Below, piece by piece: positions 25,551 through 33,220 of a stretch of DNA of 64,000 nucleotides. Where the stretch lies: the NCBI RefSeq assembly GCF_900230215.1, contig NZ_LT907982.1:4139568-4203567 (forward strand). The letters run 5' to 3'. The DNA comes from Jatrophihabitans sp. GAS493. GTDB taxonomy: Bacteria; Actinomycetota; Actinomycetes; Mycobacteriales; Jatrophihabitantaceae. Each line of letters starts with the position of its first letter. Position 1 is the stretch's first letter. The notes beneath the pieces are model-generated. The model worked only from the letters and a program-made list of their open reading frames with translations. It did no database searches and was not told where the DNA came from. The translations under genes and the position numbers were made by a program.

Positions 25551-26000
25551 ATGAACACTGAAGAACTCAGCGATCGCGAGGAACTGCGCGATCTCGTCCA
25601 GGCCTACTGCCAGAGCATCGACCGCGGGGACGCCGAGGCGGTAGGCGAACTCTTCGTCGGCGATGGAGTCTTCGTCACCTCCACCGGACGCAACGGCACG
25701 GCGACCGGGCGGCCGGCCATCGTTGCCCGGGTCGAACTGCTCATCTCAACCTTCGCCGCGACCAGCCATCACGTGACGTCAACCAGTTTCGTGTTCACCG
25801 GTAAGGACATCGTCGAGTTGGAGTCGTATCTCTACGCGTGGCATCGGTTCCGGGAGCAGCGTCCCGACGGCTATCTCTGGGCTCGCTACGTCGACACCGC
25901 GGTGCGCACGACCGCAGGCTGGCGCCTGCAGTCGCGCACACTCAAGGTGGTCGGCGAGGTGGACTTCCCGTTCGGCTGGGTGCCCTACCGCAGCGAGTAG
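25551..26000 (+). CDS. SnoaL/NTF2-like protein
   Basis: A 149-residue NTF2-like cone-fold protein: EELRDLVQAYCQSIDRGDAEAVGELFVGDGVF, then SHHVTSTSFVF, ending GWRLQSRTLKVVGEVDFPFGW. Such proteins act as isomerases, dehydratases or dimerisation domains in ring-degrading pathways. GAGGAG precedes ATG 25551. It lies 36 nt behind the cyclase, so they share an operon. Its last 16 nt overlap the convergent DUF3237 gene. Confidence 0.83.
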   Translation: MNTEELSDREELRDLVQAYCQSIDRGDAEAVGELFVGDGVFVTSTGRNGTATGRPAIVARVELLISTFAATSHHVTSTSFVFTGKDIVELESYLYAWHRFREQRPDGYLWARYVDTAVRTTAGWRLQSRTLKVVGEVDFPFGWVPYRSE

Positions 26001-26401
26001 ATGTCGTAGCGGACGCCACCGTCGGCCAGACCGCCCTTGCCGACGAACTGCACCTTGTTCATCCAGGCATAGCGCTCGTCCTCGATCTCGAAGCCGACCG
26101 AGATGTAGACCGGCGCCGAGCCCGATCCGGCCGACCAGTCGGCCCGCCCGTGGTATTCGACGTAGACGAAGGCGCCGTCGTCTGTGCGCAGTGACATCCG
26201 GACGTTGGGGCTGGCGGTGCCGTCGGGCGCCATCAGCAGCCAGTCGGCCGCTGATTCGCCGCGCTGCCCGGCCTGGAAGCCGGCGCCCTCCCAGCGCGCA
26301 TCGCGAATGCCGACGATCATGCGCGTGCCGGCTGGGGTGTCCCCGACGAAGTCGGGCTTGAGAACGGAGGCCGTGTAGGTGCAGAACGGTACTAGTTCCA
26401 T
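25985..26401 (-). CDS. DUF3237 protein (copy 2)
   Basis: A 138-residue paralogue of the protein at 24010-24426. It shares SAADWL-M-PDGT, VR--LRTDDGA, GRADWS, SAPV, YAW-N-V--VGKG and a terminal LR. The two are clearly related but diverged, so this is not a recent duplication. ATG 26401 has AAAGG upstream and follows the thiolase stop by 7 nt, placing it last in an SDR-thiolase-DUF3237 operon. Function is unknown; retention of two copies in one regulon suggests a substrate- or product-binding role. Confidence 0.83.
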   Translation of the reverse strand: MELVPFCTYTASVLKPDFVGDTPAGTRMIVGIRDARWEGAGFQAGQRGESAADWLLMAPDGTASPNVRMSLRTDDGAFVYVEYHGRADWSAGSGSAPVYISVGFEIEDERYAWMNKVQFVGKGGLADGGVRYDIYSLR

Positions 26402-26408
26402 TGGGTTT

Positions 26409-27578
26409 CTACCTTTCGAAGACATGGGCACAGGAGACGGCGGTGCTGGCCCGGATCAGGCCACCACCGCACTGGGCGAAGGCACGCTGAGCGCCGGCGA
26501 CCTGACGGGCGCCGGCGTCCCCGCGCAACTGCTGGACGACCTCATAGACCTGGGCCATCCCGGTTGCCCCGATCGGATGCCCCCGGGCCACGAGTCCACC
26601 GGACGGGTTCACCGGCATCGCGCCGCCGAGTGCTGTGTGGTTGGTGAGGGCCCACTTCTGCTCCTCGCCCGGCGGGCAGAGTCCGGACTCGGCCCAGGAG
26701 ACGATCTCGCCCGGTGAGGTGGCGTCATGCACCTCGGCGAAGTCGATGTCCTGCGGACCGAGACCGGCCTGCTCGAAGGCGGCGCGAGCCGACAGTTCGT
26801 GTGAATCGGAGGGCCCGTGCGTCTGGGCCGGCAGCGAGCGCAGTTGCGAGGCCAGGATCGCGACGTCGCGCTCCCCGCCGCGGCCACGGACCGCGGTGAC
26901 CACGGCGGCCGCCGCGCCGTCACCGATCGGTGAGCACATGAGGACGGTCAGCGGGCCGAGCACCGAACGGGAGGCCATGATCTCCGCCACCGTGCGCGGG
27001 GTCCGGCGCTGGGCCATCGGGTTGAGGACGCCATTGGCGTGAGCCTTCGCCGCCACCGTCGCGAAGGCCTCCGGAGTGACGCCCCGTTCGTTGATCAGCA
27101 GGTCGGCGACCTTGGCGTATCGATCGATAAAGGGGCTGCGGGTGACACCGGCCCCCTCTCCGAAGTCCTGGAAGTCGATGTCCATGCCGCCCATGAAGGC
27201 CATGAAGCTCTTCGTCTTGTCCTCGAAGAAGAGCTTCTCCGCCCCGACTGCGAGGACAGTGTCGTACTGGCCACCGGCCACGCTGCTCCAGGCCAGGTGC
27301 AGCGCATTGGCGCCTGAGGCGCAGGCGTTCTCCACGTTGTTCACCGGCAGCGCGCCGGCGCCCATGTGGTGCATGACGGTCTCGCCACGGATGCACTCCT
27401 GGCCGGTGGTTACACCGGCGGTGGCATTGCCGAAGAAGACAGCCTGAATGTCGTCCAGCCCGACCTCTGCGTCGGCCAGAGCTGCGTTGATCGCCTCACT
27501 GGCCAGGTCTTTGATGCTGCGGTCGGGGTAACGCCCGAACGGGGTCATTCCGACCCCACTCACCACTGTTTTCCGCAT
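26409..27578 (-). CDS. Thiolase-family protein (SCP-x/lipid-transfer type)
   Basis: A 389-residue thiolase of the SCP-x/Ltp branch. The nucleophile Cys is in NVENACASGANALHLAW, the active His in GGLVARGHPIGATGMAQVYE, and the second Cys in AFAQCGGGLI. Having all three residues, it could do thiolytic cleavage of bulky or branched 3-ketoacyl-CoA. Ltp2-type retro-aldolases normally need a DUF35 partner, which is not seen here. It is separated from the SDR by 76 nt and followed closely by DUF3237 copy 2. Confidence 0.88.
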   Translation of the reverse strand: MRKTVVSGVGMTPFGRYPDRSIKDLASEAINAALADAEVGLDDIQAVFFGNATAGVTTGQECIRGETVMHHMGAGALPVNNVENACASGANALHLAWSSVAGGQYDTVLAVGAEKLFFEDKTKSFMAFMGGMDIDFQDFGEGAGVTRSPFIDRYAKVADLLINERGVTPEAFATVAAKAHANGVLNPMAQRRTPRTVAEIMASRSVLGPLTVLMCSPIGDGAAAAVVTAVRGRGGERDVAILASQLRSLPAQTHGPSDSHELSARAAFEQAGLGPQDIDFAEVHDATSPGEIVSWAESGLCPPGEEQKWALTNHTALGGAMPVNPSGGLVARGHPIGATGMAQVYEVVQQLRGDAGARQVAGAQRAFAQCGGGLIRASTAVSCAHVFER

Positions 27579-27654
27579 CGTCCCTCGTCTCTTTCGGTTC
27601 GTATGGGGCTTGGCTTCGGCTTCGGTAGTACGGCGCCCAGCTGAACGCCTTCAA

Positions 27655-28476
27655 TCAGTCGCGGGCCTGGTAGCGCCGCTCATAGCTGCCGTCGGCCGTC
27701 CGCCCGCCGTCGACCACCAGCACCTGTCCGGTGATGAAGGCGGCGTCGTCGGAGGCCAGGAAGGCCGCCGCCGCGGCGGCCTCCTCCGGTCGACCCTGGC
27801 GGCGCATCGGCTGCATGAGGTCGCGTCGGTGGCTGAGCACGGGATCATCACCGAAGTCGCGGCGCACCATCGTCGAGTCGATGACACCGAGGGAGAGCGC
27901 GTTGGAGCGGATTCCCCGTTCGGCGTAGCGCACCCCGAAATGCCGGGAGACCGCGATGAGGGAGGCCTTGGAGGCTTCGTAGGAGAGCGACGAGCCGCTG
28001 CAGATCATGCCGGCGATCGACGTGACGAAGACGAAGGCGCCGTGGCCGCGCTCCAGCATCGCCGGCAAGGCCCCCTGGGCGACGAGCCAGTGCGACCGGA
28101 CGTTGACGTCGTTGATGAGCGCCCAGTCCTCGACCGTCTGCGTGCGGGCCGGGAGCGAACCGGTGATGCCGACGTTGCAGATCACCACGTCCAGCGGGCC
28201 GATCGCCTCGGCCGCTGCGCGCGCCAGTGCGGCCGACTCCTCGATCGATCCGGCGTCAGCTCGCAGTGCCACGCCCCGCGACTCCTCGAGCGCGTCGACG
28301 GTGGCCTGCGCCCGGTCCAGGTCGCGGTCGGAGACGGCCACCCGAGCTCCCTCGGCGGCCAGGCGCAGTGCGATGGCGCGCCCGTTGCCCATGGGCGCGT
28401 CCGCGCCGACGCTCCCCTCGGAGCCGCCGCCGACCACCAGGACGTTGCGCCCCTCGAATCGTCTTCCCAGCTGCAT
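27655..28476 (-). CDS. SDR-family oxidoreductase with expanded glycine-rich loop
   Basis: A 273-residue short-chain dehydrogenase. Catalytic residues are Ser in FVTSIAGMICSGSS and the YEASK tetrad Tyr/Lys; ICNVGI takes the place of NAG, and the end is GQVLVVDGG. The coenzyme loop VLVVGGGSEGSVGADAPMGNGRAIA has about eight extra residues between the first Gly and the GNG, compared with the usual TGxxxGIG. ATG 28476 has GGGAG just upstream. It is divergent from the dehydrogenase at 28543 with operator 5 between. A 3-hydroxyacyl-CoA or alcohol substrate is inferred. Confidence 0.87.
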   Translation of the reverse strand: MQLGRRFEGRNVLVVGGGSEGSVGADAPMGNGRAIALRLAAEGARVAVSDRDLDRAQATVDALEESRGVALRADAGSIEESAALARAAAEAIGPLDVVICNVGITGSLPARTQTVEDWALINDVNVRSHWLVAQGALPAMLERGHGAFVFVTSIAGMICSGSSLSYEASKASLIAVSRHFGVRYAERGIRSNALSLGVIDSTMVRRDFGDDPVLSHRRDLMQPMRRQGRPEEAAAAAAFLASDDAAFITGQVLVVDGGRTADGSYERRYQARD

Positions 28477-28491
28477 GGGTCTCCCTTCTTT

Positions 28492-28513
28492 ACCAAGCAA
28501 GCGCTAGGCTAGC
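28492..28513. promoter_or_regulatory. KstR2-like operator 5 (degenerate, SDR and acyl-CoA dehydrogenase)
   Basis: The left half ACCAAGCAAG is perfect against the extended 22-bp consensus. The right half CTAGGCTAGC keeps about half of it. The site lies in the 66-nt divergent gap, 16 nt from the SDR start and 30 nt from the dehydrogenase start. Position and left arm support it; the right arm is weak. Confidence 0.5.
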
Positions 28514-28542
28514 ACGATCAGCCACGAGTGAGGAGCCCATCG

Positions 28543-29730
28543 ATGAACATCGATCTGGAGACTTTCTGCCAGCAGGCCGAGGAGTTCATCTCGGCGCACT
28601 ATCCACGCCGCTCCGCACGGGCGGGGAGCGAGCACGCCGCGGTGGCGGTGATCCCGGAGCGGAGCGCCGCGCAGGAGGCAGCCGAGCTTCCGGAGGCGAT
28701 CCAGTGGCGCAAGACGACGTTCGACGCGGGCTTCGGCTGGATCGACGGGCCGGCCGAGTTCGGCGGACGGGGCCTGCCGCCGAGCTACGCCGACGCCTAC
28801 CGGCAACTGGAGCGGCGATACGCGGTGCCCGACGAGGGGTACACCCGTTTCAGCGTCGGCATCCTCTGCCCGACGCTGCTCGCCCACGGCGGCCCCGAAT
28901 TGAACGGACGGTATCTGCGGGCGCTTCGCCGGGCCGACATCGTCTCCTGCCAGCTCTTCTCCGAGCCCGACGCCGGGTCTGACCTCGCGTCGGTGCGGAC
29001 CCGGGCCGGGCGAGACGGTGAGTCGGGTGACTCATGGCGGATCAACGGGCAGAAGGTCTGGACGTCCGGAGCGCACTACAGCGAGGTCGGCATGTTGCTG
29101 GCCCGTACCGAGCCGGGCAGTCGCCGCAACGCCGGCCTGTCGGTGTTCATGATCGAGATGGACCAGCCCGGCGTGGAAGTCCGCCCGATCCAACAGCTCA
29201 CCGGCGGCAAATCGTTCAGTGAGGTGTTCCTCGATGACGCGCGGGTGTCGGCGCAGTCGCTGGTCGGCGAGATCGGGCGCGGCTGGGACGTCATCAACAC
29301 AACCCTTCGCCACGAGCGGGCGGTCATCGGCAGTGACGGCGCGGTGGATCTGGCCCTGGTGCCCCGGCTCATCGACTTGGCCAGGCGTCACGGCTGCTGG
29401 GACGACCCAGTGGTCCGCGAGGCCACCGCCGACATCTACGCACGGGCTCAGGCCGACTCGCTTATGACCTTGGACTTCCTTGATCGGGCCGAGGGTGGGA
29501 TGCCCGGTGCGGAGATGTCGCTCTCCAAACTCCGCCTGACCGACAACCTGCAGCGCATCTCCGCGCTCGCCCAGCGCATCCTCGGGGGATCCTTCGTCAC
29601 CGAACTGGACGATGACTTCGGCTGGAGCCAACTCGCGCTGACGCTGGCCGGTCTGCGGATCGGCGGCGGCACGGACGAGGTACTGCGCACCATCGTCGCG
29701 CAGCGAGTGCTGAGCCTCCCCCGCAGCTAA
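28543..29730 (+). CDS. Acyl-CoA dehydrogenase
   Basis: A 395-residue FadE-type dehydrogenase. FAD/substrate contacts are in SCQLFSEPDAGSDLASV and WRINGQKVWTSGAHYSEVGMLLART. The C-terminal region RIGGGTDEVLRTIVAQRVL has Gly where YEGT carries the catalytic Glu. The catalytic base is either elsewhere or supplied within a hetero-oligomer, as in actinobacterial alpha/beta FadE pairs. GAGGAG precedes ATG 28543. It ends in a 4-nt tail-to-tail overlap with the DUF3592 gene. Confidence 0.88.
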   Translation: MNIDLETFCQQAEEFISAHYPRRSARAGSEHAAVAVIPERSAAQEAAELPEAIQWRKTTFDAGFGWIDGPAEFGGRGLPPSYADAYRQLERRYAVPDEGYTRFSVGILCPTLLAHGGPELNGRYLRALRRADIVSCQLFSEPDAGSDLASVRTRAGRDGESGDSWRINGQKVWTSGAHYSEVGMLLARTEPGSRRNAGLSVFMIEMDQPGVEVRPIQQLTGGKSFSEVFLDDARVSAQSLVGEIGRGWDVINTTLRHERAVIGSDGAVDLALVPRLIDLARRHGCWDDPVVREATADIYARAQADSLMTLDFLDRAEGGMPGAEMSLSKLRLTDNLQRISALAQRILGGSFVTELDDDFGWSQLALTLAGLRIGGGTDEVLRTIVAQRVLSLPRS

Positions 29731-30242
29731 CCGCGCGGGCTACTGGGCCGTCGTCTGGGCGTGTTCCGATAGCGGCGGCCCTTCGACGGCAGTCGGATGA
29801 AACCGAAGAACGCCAGTACTGCGACACAGACCGCGACCACACCGGCAATGATCCCCACCAGCGGCAGCGCCATCTCCGGACCCATCCGAATGTCGGCGAC
29901 GTTGCCGGCCGGATCGCGGGGGTCGTAGACCACAGTTGGTCGCTGGCCGACTTTCGGCTCCGGGCTAAATTTGAAGTTGCCCACGTCGGCCCGCACCTCA
30001 CCCTTCGGCCCCTGGAAGACAAGAGTGACGAAGGAGGTTGACGGCTTGGCGCCGTCGTGGACCGCGACGATGCGCGCTTCTGCCCGTACCCCGTGATCGC
30101 GTAACGCCTGCGCGTCATCGAGCGCGTTGAGAGACAGCAGGATGACGAAGACACCGACCAGCAGGAGGAGCACCTGCGCTGCGGTCTCTCCAGTGAGTGG
30201 CTTGAGCGACCCTCTCAGGCTTCTCGCCACACGTCGCCGCAC
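29727..30242 (-). CDS. DUF3592 membrane protein
   Basis: A 171-residue protein. One hydrophobic helix is at ~22-42, followed by an extracytoplasmic-type domain (ARIVAVHDG, VGQRPTVVYDPRDPAGNVA), a second helix at ~125-148 and a basic tail. This is the DUF3592 layout, function unknown. It sits between two dehydrogenase genes but has no operator and probably does not belong to the pathway. Confidence 0.78.
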   Translation of the reverse strand: MRRRVARSLRGSLKPLTGETAAQVLLLLVGVFVILLSLNALDDAQALRDHGVRAEARIVAVHDGAKPSTSFVTLVFQGPKGEVRADVGNFKFSPEPKVGQRPTVVYDPRDPAGNVADIRMGPEMALPLVGIIAGVVAVCVAVLAFFGFIRLPSKGRRYRNTPRRRPSSPRG

Positions 30243-30321
30243 GGACGGATTCTGGCACGACAGAGCGGCACTCGCACGCCGTGAGAGCGCGTCGAGTCGT
30301 CCACCAAGGACGACGAAGAGT

Positions 30322-32142
30322 TCAGAGCGCGGAGTCGGGGACGTTCATGATGTCGAGCGACCCGGCCAGCACCAGGCTGCACTCCGCCGGCACGAGGGCC
30401 AGTCGCTCAGCCGCGAAGAACGCCGACACGGCGACCTTGCCCGAGTAGAAGTCAACGTCAGCGGCCGACCGATCCAGTGCCGCCGCCGCCACGTCTGCGC
30501 TCCAGGCCAGCAGCCAGCCGACCAGCAGTTCGCCGAGGGTCATCAGCAGGCGCGTTGCCTGCAGCCCGACCCGGTACAGCTCGGTCGGTTCAGTGACGGC
30601 AGCCCGCTGCCACTCCCGCATCCGCTCGACTGCGCCACGGAAGGCCTCGACAGCCGCAGCCAGTTCACTCTTGGAGCCGGCCCCGGGCACGGTGCAGAAC
30701 GTCTCGATCCCGGTGAGCAGACGGCCGAGGGCCTGGCCGTCATCCCGGACGATCTTGCGGAAGAAGAGGTCCAGGCCCTGGATCGCGGTCGTCCCCTCAT
30801 AGACCGTGTCGATCTTCGCGTCGCGGATGTACTGCTCGATCGGGTAGTCCTGCAGGTAACCCGACCCGCCGAAGACCTGCAGCGAATCGGCCAGCAGGGC
30901 ATAGGCCCGCTCGGAGGAGAAGCCCTTCACCACCGGCAGCAGCAGGTCGTTCAGCTCAGTCGCTTCGCCGGCGTCCCGCCCCTCCGCCAGCGCCCGGACG
31001 CGCTCGTCCTGAACCGAGGCCGAGTAGAGCACGAGCGCCCGAAGTCCCTCGGCGTACGCCTTCTGCTGGAAGAGACTGCGCCGCACGTCGGGGTGGCCGA
31101 TGATCGGGATGTCGGGGGCGTTGCGGTCGCCGCGACGGCTCAGGTCCGGACTCTGCCGGCGCAGCTTGGCGTAGTTCAGGGCGTTCAGATACCCGGTGGA
31201 GAGGGTCGCCATCGCCTTCACACCGACCAGCATGCGGGCGTACTCGACAACGTGGAACATCTGCGCGATGCCGTCATGGGTCTCGCCGAGCAGGTACCCG
31301 ATGGCGGGCTCGCCCGCACCGAAGGTGACCTCGCAGGTCGAGGAGACGCGCAGCCCCATCTTGTGCTCGACGTTGGTGACTCGGGCGCCGTTGCGCCGGG
31401 TCAGCTCACCGGTCTGCGGGTCGGTGAGGAGCTTGGGGACGACGAAGAGGCTGAGCCCCTTGGTGCCCGGGCCACCAGCCCCCGGCGTATCCACCGGACG
31501 GGCCAGCACGAAATGCACGATGTTCTCGGTGAGATCGTGCTCGGCGCTGGTGATGAATCGCTTGACCCCCTCGATGTGCCAGGTGCCGTCGGCCTGTGGG
31601 ACCGCTCGGGTGCGCCCCGACCCCACGGCCGACCCGGCATCCGGCTCGGTGAGGACCATGGTCGCCCCCCAGGCCCGGTCGACCATCGTCCGGGCCAGCT
31701 CTTGCTGCTCAGTCGTGCCGAGTTCGTAGAGCACCTGGGCGTGCGTCCACCCAGCGGCATAGATGAAGAGCGCCGGGTTGGCGCCGAGAGTGAACTCGGC
31801 CATCGCCCAGCGCAGCGACGGCGGGGCGGCTATGCCCCCTAGCTCCGGCTCGATATCGAGACGCCACCACTCCGCCGCCACGTACTCCCGCCAGGCCGCT
31901 CCGAAGTTCTTCGGCAGCTTCACCTCGGCGGCGACCGGGTCGAAGGTCATCTCGGAGAGGTCACCGTCGGGGAAGGACTCGGCGAAGCGCTCGACGGCCA
32001 GTTCCTCGGCGGCGGTCAGCATCGTCCGGGCCGTCTGCTCGTCCAGGTCAGCCCAGTCGCCGGTGCCCAGAACAGCGCCGCGGTTCAGCAGTTCGAAGAG
32101 AACGAACTCGACGTCACGCCGATTAGCCTGATAGTGACTCAT
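30322..32142 (-). CDS. Acyl-CoA dehydrogenase, long FadE type with C-terminal extension
   Basis: A 606-residue dehydrogenase of the long group, with an extra N-terminal helix and a C-terminal acyl-CoA-dehydrogenase-associated domain. Motifs are ATMVLTEPDAGSAVGSGRTRAV, RFITSAEHD, HKMGLRVSSTCEVTF and IDTVYEGTTAIQGLDLF, which carries the catalytic Glu. It catalyses alpha,beta-desaturation of an acyl-CoA; length and motifs are like FadE5/DmdC-type enzymes. ATG 32142 has GAGGAG close upstream. It is divergent from the SDR at 32241, with operator 6 48 nt upstream. Confidence 0.92.
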   Translation of the reverse strand: MSHYQANRRDVEFVLFELLNRGAVLGTGDWADLDEQTARTMLTAAEELAVERFAESFPDGDLSEMTFDPVAAEVKLPKNFGAAWREYVAAEWWRLDIEPELGGIAAPPSLRWAMAEFTLGANPALFIYAAGWTHAQVLYELGTTEQQELARTMVDRAWGATMVLTEPDAGSAVGSGRTRAVPQADGTWHIEGVKRFITSAEHDLTENIVHFVLARPVDTPGAGGPGTKGLSLFVVPKLLTDPQTGELTRRNGARVTNVEHKMGLRVSSTCEVTFGAGEPAIGYLLGETHDGIAQMFHVVEYARMLVGVKAMATLSTGYLNALNYAKLRRQSPDLSRRGDRNAPDIPIIGHPDVRRSLFQQKAYAEGLRALVLYSASVQDERVRALAEGRDAGEATELNDLLLPVVKGFSSERAYALLADSLQVFGGSGYLQDYPIEQYIRDAKIDTVYEGTTAIQGLDLFFRKIVRDDGQALGRLLTGIETFCTVPGAGSKSELAAAVEAFRGAVERMREWQRAAVTEPTELYRVGLQATRLLMTLGELLVGWLLAWSADVAAAALDRSAADVDFYSGKVAVSAFFAAERLALVPAECSLVLAGSLDIMNVPDSAL

Positions 32143-32189
32143 GATTCTCCTCGCTCGTTCCCAATCGATTTCCGTCTAGAGTCTAGTAC

Positions 32190-32207
32190 ACCAAGCACTT
32201 GCTTGGT
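32190..32207. promoter_or_regulatory. KstR2-like operator 6 (long dehydrogenase and SDR operon, divergent)
   Basis: ACCAAGCACTTGCTTGGT, perfect 7-nt arms around a 4-nt centre. It matches AnCAAGnnCTTGnT exactly from either strand. It sits in the 98-nt divergent region, 48 nt from the dehydrogenase start and 34 nt from the SDR start. This is the best-preserved copy of the set. Confidence 0.75.
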
Positions 32208-32240
32208 AACGTACGCAGCACTATCGCGAAAGGAATTCGG

Positions 32241-33161
32241 ATGCAGGTATCGATGCACGACCGCGTTGCCCTGGTCACCGGGGCTGGACGGGGATTGGGG
32301 CGAGCCTATGCCCTGGACCTGGCTCGTCACGGAGCAACCGTGGTGGTGAACGACGTGGGCGGCAGCCTGCGCGGTGACGGCACCGACCCGGACGAGCCGC
32401 CGGCGGCCGATCAGGTCGTCGCCGAGATCGTCGCCCTGGGCGGCAGCGCGATCGCCAACTACGACTCGGTGGCGTCCCCTGAGGGCGGCGAGGCGATGGT
32501 CGAGCTGGCGATGTCGACGTACGGCCGTCTCGACGCGGTGATCAACAATGCCGGCATCCTGCGCGACCGCACCATGGGCAAGCTCGATTGGGACGATGTC
32601 GGCGCGGTACTTGACGTGCACCTGCGCGGCGCGTTCCACGTGACCCAGCCCGCCTTCCGCGAGATGCGCAAGGCCGGCTACGGCCGACTCGTCTTCACCT
32701 CCTCCAACGCCGGCACCTTCGGAAACTTCGGGCAGTCCGTCTACGGCGCGGCCAAGGCGGCGCTGGTCGGCCTCTCCGGGGCCACCGCCATCGAGGGCGA
32801 GCGCTACGGAATCCGGAGCAATGTCGTCTGCCCTATCGCCCGGACCCGGATGACCGAGTCGATGCTCGGACCGCTGGCCGCGGCCCTGGACCCCGAGCAG
32901 GTCGCTCCGCTGGTGACGTATCTCTGCAGCGAAGATTGCGAGCGCACGCACGCCGTCTACTCGGCCGGCGGCGGCCATTTCGCCCGGGTCTTCACCGACC
33001 TCACCAGCGGCTGGCAAGCTCCGTCCGCCCCGACGGCCGACATGATCGCCGACGCGCTCGGCGAGATCGAAGCCGACGGCGAGTTGCTGCGACCCGAGTC
33101 AGCCACCGACGAACTCACCGCGCTGGCCACCCACCTGCGCAGCGCCGCGGGGAGCCTCTGA
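32241..33161 (+). CDS. SDR-family 3-hydroxyacyl-CoA dehydrogenase-like (MFE-2/Hsd4-type)
   Basis: A 306-residue SDR. The coenzyme loop is VALVTGAGRGLGRAYALDLA followed by VVVNDVGG, NNAGILRD is present, and the catalytic residues are Ser in FTSSNAGTFGN and Tyr/Lys in YGAAK. The NDVGG segment and overall pattern match the dehydrogenase part of peroxisomal MFE-2 and actinobacterial homologues, so oxidation of a 3-hydroxyacyl-CoA is likely. AAGGA lies 6 nt before ATG 32241. It heads an operon with the glutaryl-CoA dehydrogenase-like gene, 59 nt downstream. Confidence 0.87.
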   Translation: MQVSMHDRVALVTGAGRGLGRAYALDLARHGATVVVNDVGGSLRGDGTDPDEPPAADQVVAEIVALGGSAIANYDSVASPEGGEAMVELAMSTYGRLDAVINNAGILRDRTMGKLDWDDVGAVLDVHLRGAFHVTQPAFREMRKAGYGRLVFTSSNAGTFGNFGQSVYGAAKAALVGLSGATAIEGERYGIRSNVVCPIARTRMTESMLGPLAAALDPEQVAPLVTYLCSEDCERTHAVYSAGGGHFARVFTDLTSGWQAPSAPTADMIADALGEIEADGELLRPESATDELTALATHLRSAAGSL

Positions 33162-33220
33162 CTCGTGCCAGTGCCCGCGCCTGCGTCCCACGCGACCCGA
33201 CCGACTTTTGGAGAGAACCT

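Noticed and set aside
29727-30242. Including the DUF3592 membrane protein in the catabolic regulon
   Set aside because: It has no operator, reads away from the nearest one and overlaps its neighbour only tail to tail.
30127-31842. A 571-codon open frame opposite the long acyl-CoA dehydrogenase, and similar antisense frames at 3306-4499, 40199-41884 and 43193-44773
   Set aside because: All lie opposite genes with intact catalytic motifs and translate to Arg/Gly/His-rich text without domains.
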